64,000 nucleotides of DNA from Okapia johnstoni. Lineage: Eukaryota > Chordata > Mammalia > Artiodactyla > Giraffidae. Positions 46,335 to 59,090 of this stretch are shown piece after piece; position 1 is the first letter of the stretch; each line of letters opens with the position of its first letter. Made by a program: the position numbers and the translations under genes. The stretch lies in the NCBI GenBank assembly GCA_024291935.2, contig JAGTYA010000025.1, positions 7,461,501-7,525,500 of the forward strand. Direction: 5' to 3'. The notes under the pieces were generated by a model, which was not told the origin of the DNA, did no database searches, and was given only the letters and a program-made list of their open reading frames with translations.

Positions 46335-46858
46335 ATTTGGATATAGCAGGTGTTTTCAAAGGACCCCAACAGCATCCTTGTGATCTGAGAACTCACTAGA
46401 AATGCAAATTCTTAGAGGCCACCCTTGTAGTTGCCCTGCAGTTTCTAAGTCATGTCCAACTCCTTGCGACTCTGTGGACTGCAGCATCCCAGGCTTCCCT
46501 GTCCATCACCAACTCCTGGAGCTTGATCAAACTCATGTCCATCCAGTTGGTGATGCCATCCAACATCTCACCCTCTGTCACCCCCTTCTCCTCCTGCCTT
46601 CAGTCTTTCTCAGCATCAGGGTCTTTTCCAATGAGTTGGCTCTTCGCATCAGATGGCCAAAGTATTGGAGCTTTAGCATCAGCATCAGCCCTTCCAATGA
46701 ATATTCAGGATTGATTTCCTTTAGGATTGACTGGTTCAACCCCACCCTAGACCTAATTAATCATAGACTCTGGGGGTGGACCCCAGCTCTGTGTTTTAAC
46801 AAGCCCTCCAGGGGATTCTGATGCAGCCTCCAAATTGAGAATCTCTGCTCTGTAGTTT
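46335..46858. repeat. MER5A-like hAT-Charlie relic split by BovB
   Basis: Left part 46335-46427 ('aactcactagaaatgcaaat', 'tcttagaggccaccc') and right part 46735-46858 ('gactctgggggtggacccca', 'tctgtgttttaacaagccct', 'ccaggggattctgatgcagc', 'tgagaatctctgctctg') form one non-autonomous DNA transposon, interrupted by BovB. Confidence 0.8.
46428..46734 (-). repeat. BovB LINE fragment in MER5A
   Basis: 'gcagtttctaagtcatgtcc', 'actgcagcatcccaggcttc', 'caaagtattggagctttagc', 'tcctttaggattgactggtt'. 5'-truncated. Confidence 0.92.
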
Positions 46859-47467
46859 TTGTGCTTTGTGACTTATTTTGAAGAATGTCTTTAGAAAGTT
46901 ATACTTTGTTATATTAAGTGTTCCATGTAATTTAAGTCTTGGAATCCTCCAAATGATCCTTTAAAGAATATATCCAGGATGTTAGAATCAGGTAAAATAC
47001 ACACACACACACACATTTGGTTTAAAAAGATAACTGAGAAAGAAAAATTACATCCCTAAAAATTCCATTTTTAAGTGAGATTTGTAGACAAAAGATTCAG
47101 TTATACCCCCTTTCTGCCTTTCTCCTCTGCTCCTCATATGCTGAAATAGATGCATTTTTCAAGGATTTTTTTTTTTTTTTACTGTTAAAGACATTGGGGG
47201 AAGGTAGTAAGAGAGAGGTAGTTGAGAGGATTTTTGTCTGTTTCTGAAATGGTAGGCATTTCAGCTTGTTTGTGTTCAGAAGAAAATGTTGAAAAAGGAT
47301 AGTTCTTGTCCGATTCCTCTGTTTAGATATTGAAGGATAAAAAGTCATTTAAGAAATACAACTTGTACCTAATGTAAACTTTTAACTTACACATTTTAAA
47401 ATATTTTTTCCGCCTGTAAATTGCTTGCTTTTCATTGGGAGAAAAATCTTCCTTTACTGAGTGAAGG
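46859..47467. other. Single-copy sequence with a CA microsatellite
   Basis: (AC)n of about 17 bp at 46999-47015 and a T-run at 47166-47180. No other feature. Confidence 0.5.
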
Positions 47468-47753
47468 AAGTTAGTTACTAAGTTGCTCAGTCATGTCTGA
47501 CTCTTTGCAACCAGGCCAGAATACTGGAGTGGAGTAGCCAACTATTCGCTTCTTCAGGGGATCTTCCCAACCCAGGGATCCAACCCAGGTCTCCTGAATT
47601 GCAGGCAGATTCTTTACTAGCTGAGCCACAAGGGAAGCCCAAGAATACTGGGTAGCCAATCCCTTCTCCAGCGGATCTTCCTGACCCAGAAATTGAACCA
47701 GGGTCACCTGCATTGCAGGTGGATTCTTTACCAACTGAGCTATCAGGGAAGCC
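47468..47753 (-). repeat. Bov-tA SINE with duplicated head segment
   Basis: 'gttgctcagtcatgtctgac', 'gaatactggagtggagtagc', 'ctgagccacaagggaagccc', then a second part to 'ctgagctatcagggaagcc'. The middle of the body is deleted. Third copy of this subfamily here. Confidence 0.9.
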
Positions 47754-47999
47754 TTCCTTTGATATGTTATTGTTAATTAATAGTTAAGTTTGTAAGATAG
47801 CCTGGTTCCTTTTCCCTGAGTTAATTTTAGAAATTAATGAGTGCTAATGATATAACAAAATTAGAAATAAAAACAAATGAACAAAATGTTACTGTATAAG
47901 CAAACCTGAGACCAAAGAATGAATATCACAAGTTCAGAAATAGTTCTGTGTGCACTGTGTGTTAGGGCAGATGTTAGGTTATCTCCTTGAAAAGAGATG

Positions 48000-48463
48000 G
48001 CACCCCTGAACATCCTTCTTCATAGCAGCATTACTCAAAAAAGCTAAAACTTGGAAGCAATCCAAGTGTTCATTGACAGCTGAATGGATAAACGTGGCCT
48101 CTACATACAACAGATTACTAAGCCTTAAAAAAAGGAAGGAAATTCCGACGTGCTACAACATGAATAAAAAAAGGACATTAGGCTAAGTGAAATAAGCCAC
48201 TCACAAAAAGACAAATACTGTATGACTTCACTGAATCAGGTACTTGGTCAGACTCACAACGTAGAGTGGTGGTTGCCAGGGGCCAGGCAGGGGGCAATGG
48301 GGAGTTTAATGCATAAGCATTTCAGTTTTTCAAAATAAAGAGAGTTCTGGAGTGGATGGTGGTGATGATTACACAACAGTGTGAATGTACTTGACACTAC
48401 TGAACTGTGCACTAAGATGGTAAATTTATGTCATGTACATTTTATCCCAATAAAAACAAGCCC
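48000..48463 (+). repeat. Old L1 3' UTR, sense
   Basis: 'agctaaaacttggaagcaat', 'gctgaatggataaacgtggc', 'aagacaaatactgtatgact', 'ggtggttgccaggggccagg', 'ctgaactgtgcactaagatg', 'cattttatcccaataaaaa', ending with the L1 polyadenylation signal. Confidence 0.88.
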
Positions 48464-49117
48464 TCCTCAAACTTATGACCTTTACAAGAGTAGATTAATT
48501 GGTCAGAGCATCCATTTGTAAATATTTTGGTCATTATAATATCCTGTTCACTAGCCAGCTCAATTATTTTTTTTAACCAGCTCAAGTTTGTAAAGTCAAA
48601 TTATTTGAGAAAATCTCATTTCATTTTTATGTTAGAATTAAAAAGAGTTATTTTCTAGATTTGGATAAAGTTGCTCATGGCACATTTTCTTTTTTTTTTT
48701 TTTTTTTCATTTTTGGGGAAATGGAGGCCAGATTAACTTTTCTACAAAAGCTCTCTGCTAGTTCTTTGATCCTCTTCTAGTCCTTAAAACTTGAAGGTTG
48801 TGAAACCTCCTCAAGTGAACTTACTCTTTCTGTTTCTCTCCCTTTCTGTTCACCATATGTGTTTCTTTATTTTCCCAGGAATCTTCAGAAGCATTGTTAA
48901 TCTTTTAAAATGATAAATTAGACTTGGTGCTTATTTAGCTCTGAAAAACTCTAATTGGAAATGACGCATGTTGAGTAAGCATGCCCTAGCAGTCCGAGGA
49001 TTAATGGGGGCACGGTTAAGTTCATCCCTTTTCCCCTCCCTTCCACCAGCCATCCAGGTAGTGTTTTTAATTACTCAGGCCGCTTTATAGATACCCTGTC
49101 ATACTAACAGCTGATTG
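48464..49117. other. Single-copy sequence
   Basis: T-run at 48690-48709. Nothing else recognised. Confidence 0.4.
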
Positions 49118-50867
49118 TCTTTTTTTTTTTAATCAAGATAAAATTCATATGCCCTAAAATTCACCATTTTAAAATGTAAAACTCATTGGCTTTTTAAGTA
49201 TATTTATAAGTCTGTGCCAACATCACACTATCTTAATTCCAGAACAATTTCACCCCCAAAACAAAGGTCTATCCCCAGTCACAACCTTTCCCCAGACCAT
49301 GGCAAGTACTTTGTATCTCTGTGGATTTTCCTATTTTGGACATTTCATATGAAGAGGATTATACATGTGGTCTTTGGTGAATGGCTTCTTTCACTTAGCA
49401 TAACGTTTTCAAAGTTCCTCCACGTTGTAGCTTGTGTCAACACTCCATCCCTTTTCGTGGGTGAATAATATTCCATTGTACAAATATACCATATTTTTAC
49501 CCACTTAGCAACTGATGAATATTTGGCTATTACAAATTTTTTGGCTATTGTGAATAATGCTGCTATAAACATTTGTGTACAAGTTTTAGTGTGAACAAAT
49601 GTTCTCAGTTCTCCTGGTTGTGTACGTAGGAGTATAATTATTAGGTCATATGGTAATTCTATGTTTAACATTTTGTGAAGCTGCCAAAACTGTTTCCCAC
49701 AGCAGCTACACTGTTTTAAGTTCCTGTCAGCAGTGTAGGAGGGCTCTGATTCGCCATTCTTCCTTGTCAACACTTGTTTGTCTCCTTTTTATTATAACAA
49801 TCCTCTTGAGCATGAAGTGGTATCTCCTAGTGGTTTTGATTTACATTTCCCTAAAGACCAGTGATGTTGAGCGTCTTTTCATGTGCTTGTTGGCTATTTT
49901 TATAGCTTTTTTTTTTTTGAGGAATGTCTATTAAATTCCTTTGCCTATTTTTAAATTGAGTTGTCTTTTTAATGATATGTTAATGAAAGTTTTTGATATA
50001 TTCTGAACACCAGACTCGTCAGATATATAATTTTTAAATATTTTCTCATGTAGCTTGTATTTTCACTTTGTTAACCTATGCTTTGAAGCACAGTAGTTTT
50101 TAATTTTGATGAAGTCCTAATTTTTTTTTCCTTTGGTTGCCTATGGTTTTGTTTTCATAACTGAGAAACGTGTGTCCCACCCAAGATCATGAAGATTTAC
50201 TATGATTTATTCTGAGTGTATTTGTTTTAGTTCTTACATTTAGGCCGATAACCCATTTTCAGTTAATTTTTGTATATGGTCTATGCTGTGGTTCTAGCTT
50301 CAAGCTTTTGCAAGTAGATACTCAATTGTTCCAGCTCTACTTGATGAAAAGATGACTCTCTACTCCATTAAATTGTCGTATCACTTTTGTAAAAAAAAAA
50401 AAAAAATAGGGAAGGGTTTATATTTGGACTTTCAATTCTATTCTGTTGATCTGTATGTCGATCCTTATGTCCATCCAATAACCGATAGTATCAATTACTG
50501 TATCTTTCTAGTAAGTTTTGAAATCTTGTAGTGTGAGATCTCCAACTTTGTTCTTTTTCAGGATTATTTTGGCTATTGTAGATCCCTTACATTTCTATAT
50601 GAATTTGAGGATCATTTTGTCAATATCTACCACCCCTACTAAAAGATTACATTGAGATTACATCTGAGGTTACATTGAATATTAGATCAATTTGAGGAGT
50701 ACTGCCATCTTAACCAGTACTAAGTTTTGTGATTCATGAACTTGGGATGTCTTTGTATTTATTTTGTTTTTTAATTTTTTTCAATGGAGTTTTTTATTTT
50801 TTAGTGTACATGCATTACACTTATTTGGTTACAGTTATTCCTACATATTTTCATGTTTCTTTAAGTT

Positions 50868-50992
50868 TTTAATTTTTAATTGAAGGCTAATTGCTTTACA
50901 GTATTGTGTTGGCTCCTACCATACATCAGTATGCATCAGCAATAAGTGTATATATGTCCCCTCCCTCTTGAACCTTCCTCCCACCTCTTATT
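50868..50992 (-). repeat. Ruminant L1 3' end, short
   Basis: 'taattgaaggctaattgctt', 'acagtattgtgttggctcct', 'accatacatcagtatgcatc' match the L1 3' terminus seen again at 54608. A 125-bp 5'-truncated insertion. Confidence 0.78.
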
Positions 50993-51239
50993 TTTTGGTA
51001 CTGTTGAAAATAGAGTTGTTTTCTTAATTTCTTCTTAGAATTGTTCGTTGCTGTTATGCAGAAATACATTTGATTTTTTTCAGTATGGCTCTTGTATCCT
51101 GCAGCCACGCTGCACTTATTTTGTTCTAAGGTGGTTTTTTGATTTATTTTGGTTTCCTTTGACCTTTTATGTATAAGATCTTGTCATCTGCAAATAGAGG
51201 GTTTTACTTCTCCCTTCCAAATCTGGATTCAGTGGGTTT

Positions 51240-51347
51240 TGTTTGTTTGTTTGTGTTTGCCATGTTGTACACAGCATGCATATAGGGATTGAACCCCCGC
51301 CACAGCAGTAAAATAGCTGAGGTCTAACCATGGGACTGCCAGAAAAT
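51240..51347 (-). repeat. Degenerate tRNA-derived SINE
   Basis: 'gcatgcatatagggattgaa', 'cccccgccacagcagtaaaa' and 'gaggtctaaccatgggactg' echo a reversed CHR-like head, with weak identity. Confidence 0.45.
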
Positions 51348-52517
51348 TACCCCGATCAGTCAAGATAGATGTCTTTTATTTCTTTTTCTTGCCTATTACC
51401 CTGAGTCAAACCTCCAATGCAATGTTGAATGGAGTTGATGAAAGTGGGCATCCTTGTCTTGTTCCTGATATTCATAAGTAAGCTTTGAGTCTTTCACCAT
51501 CCAGTGTGATATTGATGACTACTGATGCTCTTAAGCAGGTTGAGAAAATTCTCTTCTGTTCCTCATTTGAGTGTTTATTGTCATGAAAGGGTTTTGGAAA
51601 TTGTTAAATGCTTTTTGTGTGTGTGTTGAGATGATCATATGGTTTTTGTTCCTTATTATCATAATATGGTATAGTACATTAGCTCCTTTTTATATGTTGA
51701 ACCAACCTTGCTTTCCAGGAGTAAATCCCACTTTCTCAAGGTGTGTAATTCTTTTTATGTTGCTGGATTCAGTTAGCTAGTACTTCACTCAAGATTTTTG
51801 CATTTATATTCATAAGGGACTTTTCTTTGTGATGTCTTTTCTCATTCATCAGGATACTACTGGCCTCAGAGAATGCGTTGAGACATGTTTCCTGCTTTTC
51901 TGTTTTTTGGGAGTTTGTGAAAGTTTGGTTAATTCTTAAATGTGTAGTAAAATTCACCAACAAAGCCACTTGGTCCTAGTTTTTCTCCGTGGGAACTTTT
52001 TTGGTTGCTAATTCGCTCTTTTTACTTCCCATAAGTCTGTTCAGATTTTCTGTTTCTTTTTAAGTCAGTTTTGGTTCTTTGTATCTTTCTATAAATTTGT
52101 CCATTTCATCTAGGCATACAGTTGTTCATGGTGTTGTAATCATTTTTATTTCTCTAATATTGATAGTATCGTCCCCTCTGTCACTCTTAATATTAGTAAT
52201 TTGAGTCTTCAGATTTTTGATCAGTCTAGATAAAGATTTGTCAATTTTGTTGATGTTTCAAGAAACCAACATTTTACTTATGCTCAATTTTTTATATTTC
52301 CTTCCTTGTGCTTGCTTCGTATTTAGCTAGATTTTTGCTTTGTTTTGTTCCTAGGGTGAAAGGTAAAATTGATGATTTGAAACTGTTCTTTATTATAGAC
52401 ACTTATCATTATACATTTCTCTCTAAGCAGTGCATTTATTACATCTCATACATTTTGGTATGTTGTGTTAATTTTTTTGTTCACCTCAAAGTATTTTGTA
52501 ATTTCCCATGTGGTTTT

Positions 52518-52823
52518 TCACTTTAATTCACTGCTTTTGGGGAGTGTGTTTTTTAATATCCATATATTTGTGAGTTTCCCAAATTCTTTGTTATTGATAA
52601 CAAATTTCATTCCATTGAAGCTGAAGAACATATAGTGTATGACTTCATTTTTATGGTCTAACACATTGTATATCCTGGAGAATGCTTCATGTGCATTTGA
52701 GGAGAATATGTGTTCTGCTGTCACTGGATATAGTATTCTATAGATGTCTGCTAGATCTAGGCGGTATATAGTTTTGTTCAAGTCTTCTATTTCCTTGCTG
52801 ATCTTCTCTCTGGTTATATTCAT
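52518..52823 (-). pseudogene. Old L1 ORF2 endonuclease-region remnant
   Basis: A 101-codon minus-strand frame contains EKISKEIEDLNKTIYRLDL and DIYRILYPVTAEHIFSS, matching the end of the L1 apurinic endonuclease region. Frames on either side are broken; no start codon or promoter is near. Confidence 0.75.
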
Positions 52824-53087
52824 TATTGAAAGTGTAGTATTGACTTCTCTAACTGTTGTTTACTTATATTTTTCCCTTCAATTCTGTCAGTTTTTATTTT
52901 GTTTATTTTGGGGCTGTTTGATAGGTACATGTATGATTATAATTATTATACATTTTTGATAGACTGACCCTTTTATCATTAAATAATATTCTTCTTTGTC
53001 TCTATTAACAATTTTAAAGTTTATTTTGTCTGGTGTTAGTATAGCCTCTCCAACTCTCTTTTGGCTACCATTTGTATGCCATATCTT

Positions 53088-53510
53088 TTTAAAAAAAAAT
53101 AACTTTAGGAAATTCCCTGATGGTCCAGTGGTTAAGACAGTGCTTTCTCTGCTGGGGCCAGGGTTCAATCCCTGATTGGGGAACTAGGATCCCACAAGCC
53201 ACACTGCATGGCCCCAAAAGCAAAACACAATAACTTTATTGAGATATCATTGACATATAAAATTACATGTATTTAAGTTATACAAATTAATGTCTTGAAA
53301 TATGTATGTATTGTGAAATTATCACCACAGTCAAGCTAATTAATATATCCATCACCTCCGAAAAGTGCAGTTATTCTGTGTGTGTATGGGAAGTTTAATT
53401 TCAAATCTATCCTATTAGCAGATCTCAAGTAAACAATATAGTATTGTTGACTATCATTACCATGTCATTAGGTCTCTAGAACTTATTAATACTTGCATAA
53501 TTGAAAGTGC
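53088..53510 (-). repeat. L1 3' UTR fragment nested in the old L1
   Basis: 'aataactttattgagatatc', 'aagttatacaaattaatgtc', 'ccacagtcaagctaattaat', 'ggtctctagaacttattaat'. A CHR sits in its first bases. Confidence 0.7.
53107..53218 (+). repeat. CHR-type SINE with TSD
   Basis: 'gaaattccctgatggtccag', 'ggttcaatccctgattgggg', 'acaagccacactgcatggcc'. aataacttta is found on both sides (about 53098-53107 and 53229-53238). Confidence 0.9.
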
Positions 53511-54196
53511 GTGGAATACTTTTTCTCTTTTTTTACTTTCAGCTTACTTGTGTCTTTGAATCTGAAATGCATTTCAAGTAGACAACATTTAGTTGGATAT
53601 GCTTTTTTATGCCTTTTGCTATGTCTGCCTTTTAGTTGAAGTGTTTAATTCATTTACATTTAATGTAATTACTGATAAGATAGGATTTACATTTGCAGTA
53701 TGGCTGTTTGTTTTCTATGTGTCTTGCGTCCTTTTTTTCTTTCTGTATTTCTCTGTTACCTCCTTCTTTTGTGTTAACTAGATATTTTCTGACATGCCAC
53801 ATTACTTTTCTTATATTTCATGCCTTGTGTTTTCTTTTATAATAAATTTTTTCAGTTATTTTCTCAGTGGCTGTCCTGAAAATCACAATTAAAGTCTTAA
53901 TTTATAGCAATGTAATTTTGTTTAACATCAACTTAATTTCATTAGTATACAGAAACTTTGCTCCTGTGTATATTTGTTTCACTTTCCTTCCTTTGTGCTT
54001 GCTGTCACACAAATTACATCTTTATATATTTCATGACAACGTAGATTTATAATTATTGCATTATACATTTGTATTTTAAATCACATAGGAAAAAAATTAC
54101 AACAGAAATATATTTAGTCTTCTGTATTTATCTATACAGTTACTTTTCCCTGGAATGTTTTCTTCATGTGGATTTGAGTTACTGTCCCCTATCCTT

Positions 54197-54458
54197 CCGG
54201 AGAAGGCAATGGCACCCCACTCCAGTACTCTTGCTTGGAAAATCCCATGGACGGAGGAGCCTGGTGGGCTACAGTCCATGGGGTCGCTAAGAGTCGGACA
54301 CGACTGAGCGACTTCACTTTCACTTTTCCCTTTCATGCACTGGAGAAGGAAATGGCAACCCACTCCAGTATTCTTGCATGGAGAATCCCGGGGACGACGG
54401 AGCCTGGTGGGCTGCTGTCTATGGGGTCACACAGAGTCGGACACGACTGAAGCGACTT

Positions 54459-54489
<31 letters not shown>

Positions 54490-54490
54490 A
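54197..54490 (+). repeat. Bov-A2 SINE with (CAG)9 tail
   Basis: Two Bov-A units joined by 'acttcactttcacttttccc'. The tail holds nine CAG units (54461-54487). ctatcctt at 54189-54196 and 54491-54498 is the target-site duplication. Confidence 0.96.
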
Positions 54491-54939
54491 CTATCCTTTC
54501 ATTTCAGTCAGAAGAATTCCCTTTAGTTTTTCTGATAGGGCAGGTTTTCTAGTGATTAATTCTCTGTTTTCTCTTTACCTTGGAATGTGTTAATTTCTAC
54601 ATCACTCTTTTAATTTTTTTAATTTATTTTTTAATTGAAGGATAATTGCTTTACAGAATTTTGTTGTTTTCTGTCAAACATCAACACGAATCCGCCATAG
54701 GTATACATAGATCCTCTCCTTCTTAAATCTCCCTCCCATCACCCTCCCCACCCCACCCCTCTAGGTTGATATAGAGCCCCTGTTTGAGTTCCCTGAGCCA
54801 TACAGCAAATTCCCATTGGCTATGTATTTTACATATGGTACTGTAAGTTTCCATGTTACTCTCTCCATACATCTCACCATCTCCTTGTGTGCCACCCACC
54901 CCAATGTCCGTAAGTCTGTTCTCCATGTCAGTTTCTCCA

Positions 54940-55592
54940 TTCAGTTCAGTTCAGTTGAGTCGCTCAGTCGTGTCTGACTCTTTGCGACCCCATGAATTGC
55001 AGCACGCCAGGCCTCTCTGTCCATCACCAACTCCCGGAGTCTACCCAAACCCATGTCCATCGAGTCGGTGATGCCATCCAACCATCTTATCCTCTGTCGT
55101 CCCCTTTTCCTCCTGCCCCCAATCCTACCCAGCATTAGGGTCTTTTCCAATGAGTCAACCCTTCGCATGAGGTGGCCAAAGTATTGGAGTTTCAGCTTCA
55201 ACATCAGACCTTCCAATGAACACCCAGAATTGATCTCTTTTAGGACGGATTGATTGGATCTCCTTGCAGTCCAAGGGACTCTCAAGAGTCTTCTCCAACA
55301 CCACAGTTCAAAAGCATCAATTCTTCGGCTCTCAGCTTTCTTCACCGTCCAACTCTCTCATCCATACATGACCACTGGAAAAACCATAGCCTTGACTAGA
55401 CAGACTTTTGTTGGCAAAGTAATGTCTCTGCTTTTCAATATGCTATCTAGGTTGGCCATAACCTTCCTTCCAAGGAGTAAGCGTCTTTTAATTTCATGGC
55501 TGCAATCACTATCAGCAGTGATTCTGGAGCCCAAAAAAATAAAGTCTGACACTGTTTCCACTGTTTCCCCATCTATTTCCCATGAAGTGATG
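54940..55592 (-). pseudogene. BovB LINE 3' end, C-terminal coding region with one stop
   Basis: Nested in the L1 3' UTR. On the minus strand 55561-55358 reads FLGSRITADSDCSHEIKRRL and then stops; the next 134 codons (55345-54941) continue with [19 protein letters not shown] and run to the end. The break looks like a single TGT to TGA change in the ATG-TAT-GGA context. This is the best preserved BovB here. 5'-truncated, so it cannot move by itself. Confidence 0.93.
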
Positions 55593-55636
55593 GGAAATTC
55601 ATCAGTATCATCTCTCCCAGATTCCGTATATATGAG

Positions 55637-55846
55637 TTGCTGTGTGTGCTTAGTTGTTCAGTTGTGTCTGACTCTTTGCGACCCATGGACTATAGCCCAC
55701 CAGGCTCCTCTGTCCTTGAGGATTCTCCGGGCAAGATACTGGAGTGAGTTGTCATGCCCTTCTCCAGGGGATCTTCCCAACCCAGGAATGGAACCCAGAT
55801 CTCCTGCATTGCAGGCAGATTCTTTACCCACTGACTTACCATACGT
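55637..55846 (-). repeat. Bov-tA SINE in the L1 3' UTR
   Basis: 'tgtgcttagttgttcagttg', 'tagcccaccaggctcctctg', 'ggaatggaacccagatctcc', 'gattctttacccactgactt'. Reversed. Confidence 0.94.
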
Positions 55847-55876
55847 GTGTTATATATTTATCTTTCTCTTTCTGAC

Positions 55877-58800
55877 TTAAACTTCACTCTGTATAATAAG
55901 TTTGAGGTTCATCCGTCTCATTAGAACTGATGCAAATGTGTTCCTTTTTATGACTGAGTAATATTCCATTGTATATATGTACCACAGCTTCTTTACCCGT
56001 TCATCAGTCAGTGGACATCTAGGTTGCTTCCATGTTCTAGCTGTTGTAAATAGTGCTGCAGTGAACACTGGGGTTCATGTGTCTTTTTCAATTTTGGTTT
56101 CCTCAGGATATATGCCTGGGAGTAGGATTGCTGGGTCATGTGGTGGTTTTATTCCTAGTTTTTTAAGGAATCTCCATACCGTCTTCCATTGTGGCTGTAT
56201 CAATTTACATTCCCACCAACAGTGCAAGAGGGTTCCCTTTTCTCCATACCCTCTCCAGCATTTATTGTTTGTAGACTCTTTGATGATGGCCATTCTGACC
56301 AGTGTGAGGTGATATCTCATTGAAGTTTTGATTTGCATTTCTCTAATAATAAGCAGTGTTGGGCAACTTTTCATGTGTTTGTTAGCTATCTGTATGTCTT
56401 CTTTGGAGAAATATCTGTTTAGGTCTTTTCCCCACTTTTTGGTTGGGTTGTTTGTTTTTCTGGTATTGAATTGTATGAGCTGCTTGTATGTTTTGGAAAT
56501 TAATCCTTCGTCAGTTGTTTCATCTGCTATTATTTTTTCCCATTCTGAGGGTTGTCTTTTCACCTTGCTTATAGTTTCCTTTGCTGTGCAAAACCTTTTA
56601 AGTTTAATTAGGTCCCACCTGTTTATTTTTGTTTTTATTTCCATTACTTTAGGAGGTGGGTCATAGAGGATCTTGCTTTGATTTATGTCATCGAGTATTC
56701 TCTGTTTTCCTCTATGAGTTTTACAGTTTCTGGTCCTACATTTAGGTCTTTAATCCATTTTGAGTTTATCTTTCTGTATGGTGTTAGGAAGTGTTCTAAT
56801 TTCATTCTTTCACGTGTAGCTGACCAGTTTTCCCAGCACCACTTACTGAAGAGGCTATCTTTGCCTCTTTCATATTGTGTATTCTTGCCTCCTTTGTCAA
56901 AAATAAGGTACCCATAGGTGCATAGGTTTATTTCTGGGCTCTCTATCTTGTTCCATTGGTCTATATTTCTGTTTTCGTGCCAGTAATATAGTGTTGATGA
57001 CTGTAGCTTTGTAGTATAATCTGAAATCAGGAGGGTTGATTCCTCCACTTCATTCGTCTTTTTCAAGGCTGATTTGGCTCTTCAGGGTATTTTGTGTTTC
57101 CATATGAATTGTGAAATTTTATGTTCTGGTTCTGTGAAAAATGCCATTGATAGTTTGATAGGAATTGCATTAAATCTGTAGATTGCATTTCATAGTACAG
57201 TCATTTTCACAATATTGATTCTTCTCACCCAGGAACATGGAATATCTCTCCATCTGTTTATGTCATCTTTGATTTCTTTCATCAGTGCCTTATAATTTTC
57301 TGTATACAATCCTTTTGTCTCGTTAGGTAGGTTTATTCCTAGATATTTTATTCTTTTTGTTGCAGTGGTGAATGGGATTGATTCCTTAATTTCTCTTTCT
57401 GAGTTTTCATTGTTAGTATATAGGAATGCAAGTGATTTCTGTATATTGATTTTGTATCCCACAACTTTGCTAAATTCACTGATTAGTAATTTTCTGATAG
57501 TATCTCTAGGATTTTCTGTGTATGCTATCATGTCATCTGCAAACAGGGAGAGCTTTATTTCTTTTTTTCCAATCTGGATTCCTTTTATTTCTTTTTCTTC
57601 TCTTATTGCCGTAGCTAGGACTTCCAAAACTATGTTGAATAACATTGGTGAGAGTGGGCACCCTTGTCTTGTTCCTGATCTTACAGGGAATGCTTTCAGT
57701 TTTTCACGACTGAGAATACCGTTTGCTGTGGGCTTACCATATATGGACTTAACTGTGTTGAGGTAGGTTCCTTCTGTGCCTATTTTTTGAAGAATTTTAA
57801 TCATAAATGGGTGCTGAATTTTGTCAAAGGCTTTTTCTGCATCTCTTGAGATTATTATGTGGTTTTTATCTTTCAGTTTGTAAATATGGTATGTCACATT
57901 GATTGATTTGTGTATATGAAAGAATCCTTGCATCCCTCGAATAAACCCAGCTGATCATGATGTTTGAGCTTTTTAACGTGTTGTTGAATTCTGTTTGCTA
58001 GAATTTTGTTGACGGTTTTTTGCATCTATGTTCATCAGTGATATTCGTCTATAATTTTCTTTTTTTGTGTTGTCCTTGTCTGGTTTTGATATCAGGGTGA
58101 TGGTGGCCTCATAGAATGAGTTTAGGAGTGTTCCTTCCTCTGCAATTTTTTGAAAGAGTTTTGGAAGGATAGGCACTAGCTCGTCTCTAAGTGTTTGATA
58201 GAATTCACCTGTGAAGCCATCTGGTCCTGGGCTTTTGTTTGGGGGGAGATTTTTGATCACAGTTTCAATTGCAGTGCTTGTTATTGAGTTGTTCATAATT
58301 TCTATTTCTTCCTGGTTCACTCTTGGAAGATTGAACTATTCTAGGAATCTGTCCGTTTCTTCTAGGTTATACATTTTATTGCCATACAGTTGCTCATAAT
58401 AGTCTCTTATAATCCTTTGTATTTCTGCATGGTCTGTTGTAAACTCTCCTTTTTCATTTCTAATTTTGTTGATTCGATCCTTCTCTCTTTTGTTCTTGAT
58501 GAGTCTGGCTAAAGGTTTGTCAATTTTATCTTCTCAAAGAACCAGCTTTTAGTTTTATTAATTTTTACTGTTGTTCTTTTCATTTCTTGTTCATGTATTT
58601 CTGCTCTGCTCTTTATGACTTATTTCCTTCTGCTAACTTGGGCATATTTTTGTTCTTCTTTTTCCAATTGTTTTAAAACAGTGCAAATTAGGTTGTCTGT
58701 TCATGTTTTTCTTATTTCTTGAGGTAGGATTGTATTGCTATAAACTTTCCTCTTAGAGCTGCTTTTACTGCATCCCACATGTCTTGAATTGTCATGTTTT

Positions 58801-59090
58801 CATCGTCATTTGTTTCTAGGAATTTTTTAATTTCCCTTTTGATTTCTTCAGTAACCTGTTCGTTATTTAGAAACCTATTGTTTAATCTCCATGTGTTTAT
58901 GGGTTTTATGGTTTTTTTCTTATAATTGATATCTAGTTTTATAATGTTGTGGTCAGAAAAGATGCTTGATACAATTTCAGTTTTCTTAAACTTACTGAGG
59001 TTTGATTTGTGATCCAAGCTGTGGTCTATCCTGGAAAATGTTCCATGTGCACTTGAGAAGAATGTATATTCTTCTGCGTTTGGATGACAT
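55877..59090 (-). pseudogene. L1 ORF2 (endonuclease C-terminus, reverse transcriptase, C-terminal region), broken
   Basis: Minus-strand frames in order: 59017-58712 holds SDHNIIKLDINYKK, the SDH of the endonuclease; 58320-57973 has [17 protein letters not shown], the start of the reverse transcriptase; 57933-57190 is a 247-codon block with [20 protein letters not shown] and the catalytic FADDM; 57066-56683 and 56644-56075 hold the C-terminal region ([16 protein letters not shown], ending KIEKDT); 56068-55877 ends the protein ([17 protein letters not shown]). Frames change several times and the endonuclease N-terminus is missing, so it is inactive. It would have made target-primed retrotransposition enzyme. 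Confidence 0.93.
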
